64,000 nt of DNA from Clusia tigrina (GCA_920105625.2 OV050030.1:88583152-88647151), one strand, 5' to 3'. Shown: positions 44,815 to 56,164, numbered from the stretch's first letter. Notes: generated by a model from the sequence alone, not told the origin. Numbers and translations are program-made.

Positions 44815-46103
44815 CACCTCGACCCAAAAGACAAATACTACAGTGAACCAAATGCCAGCGTTATGGACACAGTAAAAACTTCTGTAACCATACGTCACGA
44901 TATGTAAAATGCTGTCTTAATCATTTTACTACAGAATTCAGAAGGAATGACTAGTCATCAATTGACCAGTGCGTCTTGTGCGGAGGCAACCACCCAATAA
45001 ACTATAAGGGTTGTACAGTTTATAAGGAACTCCAGCAAAAAAAGTAGCCCACATTTCGTAAAAAAGAAGTAGTTACAACTCGGACCAAAAATACCCTATA
45101 AATACTCCATTAACTCAAAACCAAACAATACCAGGCACCACGTACACTAAAATAAAACAAAAAATGTAAAACCCACAGAACAAACTGAGAAATCACCAAA
45201 CTATAAAAAATCTCCTCAGGTGAAAGCCAACGCCATGACCGAACTAAAATCGATGATGAAAAATTCCATGAAATAAATGAGCACTATTCTAAACCTCTTT
45301 AAAAAAAATCGTGACAAAAATAGTGTTAAGATTACCTCACTATAATAGCTGTATGGAACGCACTTTCAAGAAGTGAAACACTTTCTTACAGATCATAAAA
45401 TAGATATCATGTTAGTTTCTGAAGCGCATTTCACATTAAAAGTTATGTAAATATATCTAAAATACAATAAATACTCCACAAACCATCCTGCCAGAACCGC
45501 GACACTTTGAACAGTTATCATAGCACAAAATTACGATAAGATGAAAGTACCTGGCGTCATAGATTTTTCGTAATGAAAGGCATTGCTTTCAATAATGTCT
45601 ATCTATCTTTTCATCATTCACTTTCTTTATCTATATATAAACTCCAAACCAGTGATGAAAAAGTCCCCCTGCTTCTTTGCACAACAAACTAACAAACTGG
45701 CTGCAATTCAGGCAAATATTAAATGAGATACTTCTACTTAATGTTCGTCTCAAATGTAAAGAAGACATAGAAGAAGCTGTAGAACTATTCATACGTACTA
45801 CTAAGCAAGCAGCATGGATGTATACTCCAGAGCTACACCTATCAAAATCATATTTAAAATCTGACACAGATATTAAGAAAAAACTGTTTGCGACACGTAA
45901 ACTACGAAAAACATGGCAATTTACGAGGTACCAAGTGACGAAACCAAATTTAACAAGGTAACAGAGGCACTAAAACAGTTGCTATACGACAGAAATAACA
46001 ATAAGTTTCAGACTTTTCTAGAAAACCTTTCATACACAGAAGCAACGGACTACTCACTATGGAAAGCTACTCATTCACTAAAGCGACCAACCATATATGT
46101 TCC
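44815..46103 (+). pseudogene. Jockey element, part 1: ORF1 zinc knuckles, endonuclease and linker
   Basis: ORF1: 'TKCQRYGHSKNFCNHTSRYV' (44848-44905), 'KCCLNHFTTEF', 'QCVLCGGNHPINYKGCTVYK' (44975-45030), three CCHC knuckles in series. ORF2 endonuclease start: 'VKHFLTDHKIDIMLVSEAHF' (about 45375-45435; the S-E-A/T-H metal-site block). Linker: open 45677-45961 'MHNKLTNWLQFRQILNEILL', 'AVELFIRTTKQAAWMYTPEL', then 45913-46103 'FLENLSYTEATDYSLWKATH'. The middle of the endonuclease is deleted (45550-45660). The frame is cut at 46103 by a hAT element and resumes at 49550. Confidence 0.75.
46096..46103. repeat. 8-bp target duplication TATGTTCC, left copy (hAT)
   Basis: Exact repeat at 49550-49557. 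Eight bases is the diagnostic length for hAT insertions. Confidence 0.9.
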
Positions 46104-49100
46104 CAGTGGCGTAGCTAGGTAACCAAGGGCCCTGGGGCAAATTAAAAAATGGGGCCCCACTGGTATGTAAACTGATTAGGTTTTATCATATAAAAATATG
46201 AAATATACAAATACTTTAAAAATGCTAAGCTACTTAAGCTCTTTTTTTGTGCACTGCAGGGCAGGTAATAAAAATATTAAACAGTAACAACATAAATTAC
46301 AATTAATACTTGATGTAAGTTTGGCTAATAAAACGAAATAGAGAAGATTCAAGGGTTTATTATATAAAGGTCGGGCCTACCAACTGACTAAATAACATTA
46401 TATTTACAATTTTTTCCTAGCTTTAGTTTTCGCAAAAGTATCAATGACTTCGTTTAAATCCAGGCTTGATGCGGTTTTGTTTTCAATTGCTATTAGCGAT
46501 AAATATCGGAGTCGAGTTTTGCCCATATTATTTCTTAAATAATTTTTTATTATTTTTAATTTGCTAAATGACCTTTCAGCTGCTGCAGAAGTGACAGGAA
46601 TTGTAAAGAATAATAACATTGCTGTAAATACTTCCGTTAGGTCGCATTCTAGCACTCCATATTTGCTCATTATTTCCTTACATAATTGGTGAACAGTCCA
46701 TGCTTGAGTTAGTTGAGGTAAAACTAGATGGTAAATATTAATAAATTGAAGTGAAAAACTAGGGCCTATTATATCTGAATATTTTCTTTGGAATTCGTCA
46801 CACTTTTGTAATAAAGTTGCTTCATCAACATGTAATCAAAATGTTGGTGTTAGAAAATCGAATATATGACAGACTGCACTCATACCAATAAAACGTGTAT
46901 CTAATTGAGATATTACTGTGTCTAGTACATTATTCAAAATCTCAATTTGAAATATTTTTTCTCGGTTTGGAAATCGGTGATCAGCAGCTAATTCATCAAA
47001 ATGTTTTTGAACTTTTCTTTGCCTTTTTTCTTGAAAACGGGTATCAATACCATATTTTCTTGCAGTTTCACTGGCTTTGCACTTGAATAATTCGAAATCA
47101 TTTCTATAAATTTGCAACTTTGCTTTGGTCTCTGCTAAAACTTTGCTCGCCTCACCCAAATTGATGTCGCATTTTTGTAAAGTTTTGGATGCATAATTTA
47201 TGTCGTTCAATACACTGTGCATGAATTCGCAAAGCAACACGAACTCGAAATTTAGCAATTTTGTTTTAATACTCTCTGCTTCACTACGCTCATCTTTATT
47301 AGGACTCTTTAGAACTATTTCTGATAATGCTTTGATAATATCAAAATAACGAAGTTTTATTGCAGATATCGTATTGACCCTACTGGACCATCTAGTCGGA
47401 TTAAGTTTTTTTAGAGTGGTGTCCGATTCGCCAGTGAATTTTGACAGTAGATCCCAACGTTTGATGCTGTTTCCGAAAAAGTTATACAAATCTTGCAACC
47501 TTGCGAAAAAAATCTGTATTTCCACACAACTGCTAACGGCATCATTTATCACCAAATTTAAATTATGAGTGGCACAATGTACGCACTTTGCGTTAGGCTG
47601 GATATCCTTAATATGTTTTTGTACACCATTATACACACCACTCATCACACTGGCTCCATCATAGCCTTGCCCCACACATTTTTTTAAATCAATATTTTTG
47701 TCGATAAATAATGTTGTCACTTGGTGGACTAAATCTACTGCGCCATGTTTGATGGCTGCATAAAAGCCTAGAAACACTTCTTTTACTTCTATATCAATTG
47801 GCTGTCCATTTTCCGATTTGGTTATTACTGTATACCTCACAACAATGCTTAGCTGATCTACCTTCGATATATCCTGTGTCGTATCCATTATGATGGCAAA
47901 AAACGGTGACGCTTTAATTTGTTCTAGTAGATGGGTTTCGAGTTTGGTACCCAAGCTCTCAATCATTTCATTTTGAATTGTTGCACTCAGATATCGTATT
48001 CCTAAAAACATATTGATATTGTAGATCCTAAAAACATAAAAAAACACAATTTCAAAAAAGTCCTGATATTAAACAGTTAATAATTATAAACAAAATAAAA
48101 CGATAAAAAAAACTTAGAAATAATTATTATTACCTTTGGGCATATCCAAAACTTGCTGCAAAATGTGATCATATCGGGCGACAAGCTCTACAAAGGACAG
48201 AAAATTTCCGTGGAATCCTTCCTGACTTAAGTCTTCTTGATGTCCTCTCAAAGCCAAAGAACTCCTTGCTAGGCTAAGTATGATATCGAATAAGCTTTGA
48301 AGAACCATTTTCCAAAATGATGCTTCTTTGCGAATTTCATTTTCAAGTTCCTTGTCGATAGTATTAGTATCGTTTTTTTTTTTCCAAAATTCATACACAG
48401 CACATGCTTCCGAATGGCCACTCGAACAACTGTGTTCTTTAATTCTTTCTGATAAATGCTTCCAATCTCGAATTCCCGTACACCAAACATTATTCCTTTG
48501 TGAAGCAAATAACCAGCAGGGTTGACAATAGGCAGCGTCTAGTGTTTTGGAATAACACAGCCAAAAACGATTAACTGGCCCATATTTAGAACACGAAACG
48601 TAGTACGATTTTGAAAAACACCTATTGTTCTGGTTGATGTCTGTTGGAAAAGGTCCTGAAGGCTGTAAAGGCCCCATATCAAGAATTTTACGTTTTTCGT
48701 TATCACTTAATATTTTGTTCGTGAAGTTTCCCAAGTCATAAGAAGATTTGTCGTACACATTTTCGAAAAATGTAGAGGTCTGTGGTTCCTCCAAACCCTC
48801 TGCTCTTATGTGTGTCATGCAAACATCATCCACGTTCACATGATCGGCGGCGGAGGTATCTCCAACTGCAATAATTGTCGAATCTTCTTCAGTAGGCTTC
48901 TCAACCAACACTGCAGTTACCACATTATTTGAGTCACTATCAATAGAAATATTTTGGCCAGATGTACTTGCAGAAGGCAGACTAAAAAACTTGTCAATTT
49001 TGGGCAATTTTTGTTTACTATCTTCTCTTTCTTGGCGTTGTTTGCGTTTAAATGCACCACTGGGTTTCTTCTTTTTATCCATAATTTTAGTTTTCTAATT

Positions 49101-49549
49101 TATTTAAACAATATAATATTAGATTGTGCTCGAGTAGGTAGGTACTCACTGTTCACTGACGACGTTAAAAGTAAAATAAAAGGAAAGAGAAACACACTGA
49201 TACGCTACAAGTGTCGTTGGGGAATCCCCGGAAAAAAATCTTAACTCGAATTCACAATAAAACGCACATCGATGAATAATAAAACGCACATATCACTCTC
49301 CGTCAAATTGACAACACTGCCAACCTACAGAAAGAATTTAGGGAAATTCCCTAGGCATAACTTTTGAATTCCTCTCAACTGAGTTGTCATGATTAAAGTG
49401 GGATTGCAACCTGTCATATTTATTTTGAAAATGGGAGAAATTTCCAAAAGTTCAGTTCGATCGAGATTTCTGGTAAGGATTCGAGGGCCCCCTGAGCTTG
49501 CGGGCCCCGGGGCACTGCCCCGCGTAGCCCCTGGGCAGCTACGCCACTG
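46104..49549 (-). mobile_element. hAT transposon, nearly intact, inserted in jockey ORF2
   Basis: 3446 bp with terminal repeats starting CAGTGGCGTAGCT (13 bases identical at both ends, imperfect beyond) and a perfect 8-bp duplication TATGTTCC. It encodes one transposase on the minus strand with one intron. The only clear lesion is a single TGA. This is among the least damaged genes in the window, so the element probably moved comparatively recently. Confidence 0.9.
46402..49082 (-). pseudogene. hAT transposase with TTF-type zinc finger, one intron, one nonsense codon
   Basis: Exon 1 (49082-48134): Lys-rich N-terminus, Ser/Thr/Asp-rich spacer, then a TTF-type zinc finger ('FWLCYSKTLDAAYCQPCWLF', 'HLSERIKEHSCSSGHSEAC'). 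Intron about 48133-48002 (GTAATA...TTTTTAG). Exon 2 (48001 down): 'RYLSATIQNEMI', 'FFAIIMDTTQDISKVDQLSI' (first catalytic aspartate), 'CVGQGYDGASVMSGVYNGVQ' (second), 'CVHCATHNLNLVI', 'LNPTRWSSR', a long helical insertion, and 'DFLTPTF' followed by TGA at 46836-46838. It continues in the same frame to the dimerisation domain, 'VTSAAAERSFSKLKIIKNYL' (catalytic glutamate; about 46600-46540), ending at 46404. Cutting and pasting activity would require reading through the one stop. Confidence 0.9.
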
Positions 49550-49946
49550 TATGTTCCCCCAATAAGAACGAAGAATGGGTGGGCCAAGTGTGACGAAGAT
49601 AAAGCACCTTTGCAAAACACTTTTCACATGTATTCGCGCTATTTCCACCTGTCCCACATCACGAAGAAAGTTGAACAAATAGTCGTTATACCAAAATCTG
49701 GGAAACAAAGGTGGAAGTTACATCCTACAGACCCATTAGTTTGATACCCATTGTCTCCAAGGTGCTCGAAAAGCTCATCCTCAATGCAATCAGTTTGGGT
49801 TTAGAAAACAATGCGCGACCACGGAACAGGTACATCGAGAATACAAGACTATTAGAGACATTTTTGAAAGTGAAAAGTATTTTACGCATTTCTGGACATC
49901 ATTCAGGGGTTTGATAAAGTTTGGCACCCTGGATTATTTTACAAAC
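49550..49946 (+). pseudogene. Jockey element, part 2: RT motifs 0 to A
   Basis: Resumes exactly after the hAT: 'YVPPIRTKNGWAKCDEDKAP' (49550 on), 'EQIVVIPKSGKQRWK' (49674-49715), 'SYRPISLIPIVSKVLEKLIL' (49724-49785) and 'FLDIIQGFDKVWHPGLFYKL' (about 49888-49945), the F-L-D-I motif A. The next codon is interrupted by the second Mag-like element at 49947. A few frameshifts are present. Confidence 0.8.
49942..49946. repeat. Target duplication CAAAC, left copy (Mag-like copy B)
   Basis: Repeated exactly at 53374-53378 beyond the right LTR. Confidence 0.85.
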
Positions 49947-50109
49947 TAATGAGTATTGTATAGTAAAAAGTATAACACGTCTGTTTCATTTGGACTTTAT
50001 TCAATTGTGTGTTCATGTTTCTCATTATTCTTAATATACATTTTGTTGGTATTCAGGGTTGCTTAATACCGTACTGTAAAGTACTAATTTAGTGATGCCA
50101 GATGCCACA
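49947..50109 (-). repeat. 3' LTR of Mag-like copy B (163 bp)
   Basis: In element orientation it runs TGTGGCATCTGGCATC ... AATACTCATTA. By eye it is identical to 53211-53373. Confidence 0.9.
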
Positions 50110-50184
50110 TCTCTCCCCCCCTAAGATGAATTCTTTCTTATATAAATTGTAAATCATCCCCAAGTTACATCATCAATAAACTTT

Positions 50185-51465
50185 TTACATTGGTACATGA
50201 CATACAATAGTTTTGCGAATTAACATTATACAATTCAAATCAAATAATATTTGTTTTAGGATGAATTCCTTTAGGTGCGATGGAGTCTTGCGATGTCTCT
50301 CTGGGCGTCGTCCTGGTTGTGTGTGATCTTGGTCATCAGCATGTTGCTGCGCGGAAGGTTGTTGTGTTTCATTGCTATGTGTAGCTGTTTTTTCAGTTTC
50401 CCTGTGCTCAACTGATACTTGCTGTTTAGCTTGTGCGTTTAAAGTTGAAGAGTCATTGCTCGTGCTTTGTTGCTGTATAGAGCTGCTCGCAGGAACTGCA
50501 AAGGAGCCAGTGATTAAAACTGGTTCTGGACGCTGATAGTCGCTGTTTATGTTAGTCGCATTTTCAGTAGCTTGACTTTCAGTGTTTTGAAGATTTTCAC
50601 CTACTTTACGGAGCAGGTCAACATGTCTCTTCCAAATTCGTTGATCATCGAGGCGAATATTGTAATGAAGGTCACCTAATTGGCTGTCAACTATACCAAA
50701 ACGCCATTTTGATTTACTTAGATAGTCTCTAGCCGCCACTCTTTCACCCTCCTTGAAAAATTTTGAAGGTTGAGTACGTTGATTTTCATGCTTGCTGTAT
50801 TGCGGGAGTAACCAGTCCAGACGATTGTTTAGTTGTCTGCCGAAGACCAATGTGGCTGGTGATTTACCTGTTGCTGGATGTATTGCTCTTCGGTAAGCCA
50901 TTAGGATTTTGTGCAATTCGTTTCTAAGGTTGGCTGCATGGCAATTAGACGAAATTAATTTGTTTTTGAAAGTTTGGATGAATCATTCCGCTTGACAATT
51001 CGTTGCTGGGTGGTACGGTGCCCCTTGCTTGTGTATGATGCCATTGATCTTTAAAAAATTTTAGAATTCACTTGAATTGAATTGGGTTCCGTGATCCGAA
51101 ACCAGTATCTTAGGAATACCAAACGTCGCAAAAATTTCTTCACAATTTTGAATCGTAGTTGTGGCAGTTATGTTTGGGACAATACGGACTTCGGGCCATT
51201 TTGTGCACGCATCTATTAATACAAAAAAGTTTTTACCCATGAAAGGACCTGCATAGTCCACATGGACGCGTTCAAATGTTCGAGTTGGCTCTTCCCAACG
51301 CTGTACAGGGTCATTCTTCTTGGGGTCTGCGCGTATGATTTGACATGCCTTGCAATTGCGTACCAAATCTTCAATGTCGCGATCCAATGTTGGCCACCAA
51401 CAGTATGCTCTTGCCAATTGCTTTATTTTACAAATGCCAAAATGCCCAATATGTTGCCCTCGCAC
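50185..51465 (-). pseudogene. Integrase of Mag-like copy B
   Basis: HHCC zinc domain 'HIGHFGICKIKQLARAYCWW' to 'CKACQII' (51460-51345), core 'FERVHVDYAGPFMGKNFFVL' (first aspartate, about 51270-51215) and 'KILVSDHGTQFNSSEF' (second aspartate, about 51110-51064). A TAA follows, then 'GAPYHPATNCQAE' (glutamate, about 51030-50990; N-C-Q in place of N-G-Q), then a TGA. The C-terminal part is open from 50916 to 50185: 'LMAYRRAIHPATGKSPATLV', a basic chromatin-binding region and a Q/T-rich tail. All three catalytic acids are present, but two stops split the protein. Confidence 0.85.
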
Positions 51466-52545
51466 GCAAATTATGTGGAATATACACTCGTATGCCCCTC
51501 AAAAGACAATCTTTCTGCATGGTAAATTTAGTTTGATCAATGTTGAACCGATCTTTGCTTTGACATAGTCTACCATATTTCAGGCACTCTAAAAGGATTT
51601 TAACTTCTTTGTCTTTGACCGTTTCTTTTCTTAAGTCATTTGTAGTTACGGGTAAATTTTGCAAAATTTCTTCTTCGATTAGATTTATTTCTTCGACAAA
51701 TTCATCAAATTCAGGTATGGGTAGGCGTGATATTGCATCCGCATTGGCATTCTCTTGGGACTTCTTTGTGTGAATAATGAAATCAAAAGATTCTAGAAAC
51801 ACTGCGCAATGTTGCATTCTAGTTGAAGACAATACTGGTAATCCCTTATGCAGTGAAAATATTTGAGCAATGGCTTTATTATCAGTAATGAGAGTGAATT
51901 TTCTGCCATATAGATACTGATGTAATCGTTTAATGCCAAAAATTACAGCATAAGCCTCTTTATCAACCTGGCTGTATCTCTGCTGCGTTTTGTTGAGTGT
52001 TTGCGAAACGAACTGAATTGGACGCTCGGATCCGTCTTCAAATCTGTGGCTAAGAACGGCTCCTACCCCCACTGGACTAGCATCTACCGCCAAAATTAAG
52101 GGTTTTTTAGGATCGTAATGCGTAAGCACAACGTCCGACTGCATTTGCTTTTTGATTTCTGTAAAAGCTTTTTCGCAAGCTGCGTTCCAGACAAATTCTA
52201 CATCCCCGCTCAAAAGTCTCGTTAATGGATATACAATGCTACTCAAGTTTTTGATAAATCTGCCATAGTAATTAATGAGCCCCAAAACTGATCTAACTTC
52301 ATCTTTGTTGCTTGGACGCTTCATATGCACAATAGCTTCAATTGTGGATTTCACTTTATGTATGCCATTTTTATCTATTTTGTATCCACAGTAATGAATA
52401 GAATTCTGTAAAAATTCTGATTTTTGTAAGTTTACCCTCATGTTGCGGTCATCTAATCTTTTAAGGATTTTTAGCCTTTGCAAATGTGTGCTGTCATCAA
52501 GACCAGTGATTTTAATATCGTCTAGAAATCACATAACGCCGTCCC
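51428..52545 (-). pseudogene. pol: RT C-half and RNase H of Mag-like copy B
   Basis: It begins just before the catalytic 'FLDDIKITG' (52525-52500; the motif normally reads Y/F-L-D-D), behind a TGA at about 52530, then 'NLQKSEFLQNSIHYCGYKID'. RNase H: 'LILAVDASPVGVGAVLSHRF' (about 52110-52050), 'EAYAVIFGIKRLHQYLYGRK' and 'LITDNKAIAQIF'. The frame is open from 52483 to about 51430, passing into the integrase zinc domain. Everything N-terminal to the catalytic box is gone. Confidence 0.85.
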
Positions 52546-53110
52546 ATTCTTTTCTGCGTTTTCGCAAGTTGTTGCTATGTTGAGCGCATCTCTCAAAGTT
52601 AGGTTAGATATTTCAAGCATGCGATTTTGTAAATGATGGTTCGACAAGCCAAATACAAATTGGTTTCGTAACGCCGTGTCTCCATAATTCCCAAATTTGC
52701 CACCAGACGCAAGGTGTCGCAGCGCAACCAGAAATTCCTCGCAACTCTCCTCTTGTTTCTGTCTTCGCATGTGGAATTTTTAATTCTCCAAGATCTCGTT
52801 TGGTGTTGGATCAAAATGCTCCTTCAACACCCTGACAATTTCATCGTAATCTTTGTCCTCTGGCTTCTCCGGCAGCAATTTATCACACAGCAAGTCGTAG
52901 GTTGCACCACCCATGTAGTGCAGAAGTAGCTGCTTCTTCTTTGATTCGTCTGAGATGAAAATTGTTAAAGCCGTCTCAAACCGGCACACCCACCTCGGCC
53001 ATTTCATTGTGGCTGAGTTGAATGCTTCAAAAATGAAGCTTACGTAATTAGTTGAGTGCGCAGCAATTGTTGCATTTCTTGAAGTACTTGCTTCTGTAGA
53101 ATTCGGCTTT
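52546..53110 (-). pseudogene. gag: Gag fragment of Mag-like copy B
   Basis: 'FEAFNSATMKWPRWVCRFET' (about 53035-52975), 'KKQLLLHYMGGATYDLLCDK', 'FDPTPNEILEN', then a TAA at about 52780, and 'QKQEESCEEFLVALRHLASG' with 'LRNQFVFGLSNHHLQNRMLE'. This is the capsid domain of Mag-type Gags. It breaks off at 'CENAEKNG' (about 52545) before the zinc knuckles, where it is joined to RT. The true start is upstream, near 53090, after a frameshift. Confidence 0.8.
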
Positions 53111-53210
53111 TTTTTTTATAAGTAATATTTATACGAGACACTTCTCAAATATTTATGTATTAAAAAGTAATTATTAATGCAAAAAACTTTAAGTAGATCC
53201 TCGTCGCCAC

Positions 53211-53373
53211 TAATGAGTATTGTATAGTAAAAAGTATAACACGTCTGTTTCATTTGGACTTTATTCAATTGTGTGTTCATGTTTCTCATTATTCTTAATA
53301 TACATTTTGTTGGTATTCAGGGTTGCTTAATACCGTACTGTAAAGTACTAATTTAGTGATGCCAGATGCCACA
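53211..53373 (-). repeat. 5' LTR of Mag-like copy B (163 bp)
   Basis: Identical by eye to 49947-50109. It is separated by one base from the TGGCGACGAGG primer-binding site (reading leftward from 53209). Confidence 0.9.
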
Positions 53374-53915
53374 CAAACTAAAACACGATTTGGCTTCTAA
53401 CTATTACTGTATCCTGAAATCCTATCTTAAGATAAACATTTCCTGATCAAATTCATCGACGAAGTCACAAAATGATATCCAATCAAAGCCGGTATCCCAG
53501 ATGGAAGCTTTCTGGGTCCAGTGGTCTACACACTGTTTGCAGCTGATTTGCCAACAACAGCAAATAGAACAACTGCTGACGATACAGTGATTATGGTAAC
53601 TCATACCAAACATCTGACAGCATCGGCTGATCTGCAATGAAGCCTCCACCATATAGAAGCCGGGTTACAAAAGTCGAGAATGAAAGGAAATGCGGCCAAG
53701 TCTACCCAAGTTACTTTCACTCTCAGAAAGAATACGTGTCCCTCGGTATTCTTTAATAACGAGGGACAACGACAGTCAACAAATACTTAGTACCTTAGTT
53801 TTCATTTATATCATCAAATGACCTAGCAGAAGCATAAAGAAAACAATTGGGCCTAAAACTAAATTCGTTGAACTGGCTAATGAGTCGCAATTCCTAGCTT
53901 TCAATTGAAAATAAA
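53374..53915 (+). pseudogene. Jockey element, part 3: RT motif B to thumb
   Basis: Resumes at the CAAAC duplication: 'KLKHDLASNYYCILKSYL' (53376-53430), 'KAGIPDGSFLGPVVYTLFAA' (53485-53545; the usual P-Q-G-S block here P-D-G-S), 'TADDTVIM' (53570-53595; the A-D-D box is retained), 'KSRMKGNAAKSTQVTFTLRK' (53670-53730), and 'KQLGLKLNSLNWLMSRN' (about 53840-53890). It fades near 53915, so the ORF2 C-terminus is absent. Together with 44815-46103 and 49550-49946 this is one jockey copy with two nested insertions. Confidence 0.8.
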
Positions 53916-54650
53916 GTTCTAAAAAAATTATAAAAAATAAATAAAAATAAAATAACCAATAAGTACCTAATATGTAAACATTTTTGTGAATTTTAGAATT
54001 GGCTAAAATTCTAATAGTTTATATTTAAATTTATGATTAAGATAATTTTAGATTTAAATCTAGTTTAAATATATAATAACAGTCTTTCTTTCGACGCGAG
54101 TGTGAATAAAACCACCGGTTATCCATACATACTGACCGCTTGGTTAAAGCAAGCTGTTTGTATTCGCTCAAACAGAAATTCCGCCAAGACTATTTTGTTG
54201 TCTATTGTGAAAGAGTAAAAAGATTAAATCAAGAATAAACCACTGTAATTATTTAAAAAGCAAAATGGAGAATAAAGAAAATAGCTTTGTAATTTTTGTA
54301 AAAACTTTTAAGTTAAATTAAAAAATAAAGTGAAACTTTTGAATTGAAGTTTATAAATATTTTGATTGTCTGAAATTAAATCCAAATTGTTGTTTTTTGT
54401 GTTTAATAGCAAACGGAAGCGGTGGACTAAAGAGGACAACATGTTACTAGGTGCGAAAGGAGTAGTTTTAACACCCCAATGGAAAACGAAATACGTACAA
54501 ACATGTCCTGGAGGATACGGTTTTCTGTCCTAGGGGAGCTGGTATTGGAACTCAGTGCATACACCATGTCAAGCAAATCTTTTATTTCGGATTCCTCTTT
54601 GAGGCGACGCAAACTCCTGTCCAATAAAAAAGTTGTAACCTACACATATA
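53916..54650. other. Unassigned A+T-rich sequence
   Basis: The only notable item is a 66-codon minus-strand frame (54624-54427), 'MDRSLRRLKEESEIKDLLDM...', helical and free of low complexity, ending next to the mariner's left repeat. I do not recognise it. It could be a fragment of a retroelement Gag or of a host exon. Confidence 0.3.
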
Positions 54651-55962
54651 TAGTAACGGGTCCGCCAAATAACTTTTTTTTTTGAAAATTCTATTAAAAA
54701 AAACTACCGGATATTTTCTCAAATTTCATTTTTTATTTGAAAGTACAATCCTTCCGGTTAATAATGGAAAATAATTTCATTCAAATGGCTGCCTCGGCTG
54801 GCCATACAGTAGCCTACACGATCGGGCCAACTTTTAAGCACATTATCGATTGTGTGCAGCTGTATTTCACCAATGGCTTCACGAATATTGTCCTTTAAAG
54901 CGTCAATTGTCTCTGGCTTGTCGGCGTAACACTTATCTTTGAGGGCACCCCACAAATAATAGTCCAACGGTGTCAAATCGCAGTTCCGAGGTGGCCAAAC
55001 GACATCAGCTCTGCGGCTGATAATGCGATCTTCAAAAAGAGGCCGCAAAACATCGAGTGTAGCTTCGGCTGTGTGGCACGTAGCGCCGTCCTGTTGAAAC
55101 CAAATGTTGCCAATATCCTCCTCTTCAATTTTGTGAACAAAAATTCGTTCAACATGGCCCGATAACGATCGCCATTGACTGTAACGGCCACTCCTTGCTC
55201 ATTTTCGAAGAAAAATGGCCCAATTATGCCTCTGGACCAAAATCCGCACCAAACAGTGACTCGTTTTGGGTGCATCGGCTTTTCAATGTGTGCGTGCGGG
55301 TTTTCTGTGCCCCAAATGCGACAATTTTGCTTGTTTACATACCCGCCAAGATGAAAATGAGCTTCATCTGAAAAGATGACTTTTTTTTGGCAAAATCGGC
55401 ATCTTCTGTAAGTCGATCGCAGGCCCACTTAGCGAAGCGAAAACGCATTGGATGGTCAGTTGGCTTCAACTCCTGAACCAATTAAACTTTGTATGGCGTC
55501 ATACCAAGGTCTTTATGCAAAATTCGTCTCAATGATGTCTCCGAAATGTTCAATTGTTGAGAACGACGGTGAATTGATGTTGATGGTGCTTCACGCACAC
55601 TTTCTGCCACAGCAGCAATATTGTCGGGTGTACGCGCTGTTTTTGGCTTTTCACACTTTGGTTTATCGATGAGGATGCCAGTTTCTTTCACTTTTTTCAC
55701 AAGATAACGAACATATGGAGCTGACGGTGCTTCTCTTCTTCCAAAATCCGTACGCAATTTTCGCACACATTCTGCAACATTAGCATGATTTTCAAAGTAA
55801 TGTCGAAATATTTCCCAGCATTGTTCAAGCGTATACACAACCATATTCGTGCAGCGGAAGGATAAAACTAATTATCAGTCAAATCAGACATGAGCTAAGT
55901 GTTACCATTCACGAAATAAGCACTAGTTGAAAAAAAAACGTTAGATGGCGGACCCGTTATAT
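54651..55962 (-). mobile_element. DD41D (rosa-like) mariner, copy A
   Basis: About 1.31 kb with inverted ends: TAACGGGTCCGCCAAATAAC at the left (54653 on) and TAACGGGTCCGCCATCTAAC at the right (reverse complement, 55959-55940). Both are flanked by TA. It contains one transposase gene on the minus strand. The size, ends and spacing of the catalytic residues fit a mariner of the DD41D group, first known from a tephritid fly. Confidence 0.8.
54758..55844 (-). pseudogene. DD41D mariner transposase, copy A
   Basis: N-terminus MVVYTLEQCWEIFRHYFENH (55844 down) is the first helix-turn-helix. A second lies around 'STSIHRRSQQLNISETSLRR' and 'ILHKDLGMTPYKV', then a TAA where glutamine is expected. Catalytic residues: D in 'FSDEAHF' (about 55375), D in 'WFQQDGATCHTA' (about 55100-55065) and D in 'CDLTPLDYYLWG' (about 54980-54945). 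There are 41 residues between the second and third. Two frameshifts (at an 8-T run near 55380 and near 55125) break the gene. The C-terminus is open from 55048 to 54758, ending 'LNEIIFHY'. All three acids survive. Confidence 0.85.
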
Positions 55963-56164
55963 TATCGTGTATTTATTAATATGTGCAGATTTAAAATTAA
56001 ATTTCCAACGCTCAGAATTTACCATTTTAAATTTTTCCTGTTCCTCTTTAAAATTTGTTTACAAATGTGCATGTATAAGCATTTTAATTGTCAAACCCAG
56101 TGCTACCAAATGCTAGACTGTTAAGCGAATGGTGTCGTTTTATTTTGCTACACGATGATATTGG

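Larger units (their letters stand above)
49947..53373 (-). mobile_element. Mag-like Ty3/gypsy retrotransposon with identical LTRs, internally deleted (copy B)
   Basis: 3427 bp on the minus strand, with two 163-bp LTRs (49947-50109 and 53211-53373) in which I can find no difference, and a perfect CAAAC duplication. The primer-binding site TGGCGACGAGG begins at 53209 reading leftward, and a GGGGGGGAGAGA polypurine tract (50110-50122) precedes the 3' LTR. Gag is joined directly to the late RT: protease and the first half of RT are deleted at about 52545. Several stops occur. It cannot have supplied its own proteins, yet identical LTRs mean very recent insertion. Confidence 0.9.
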
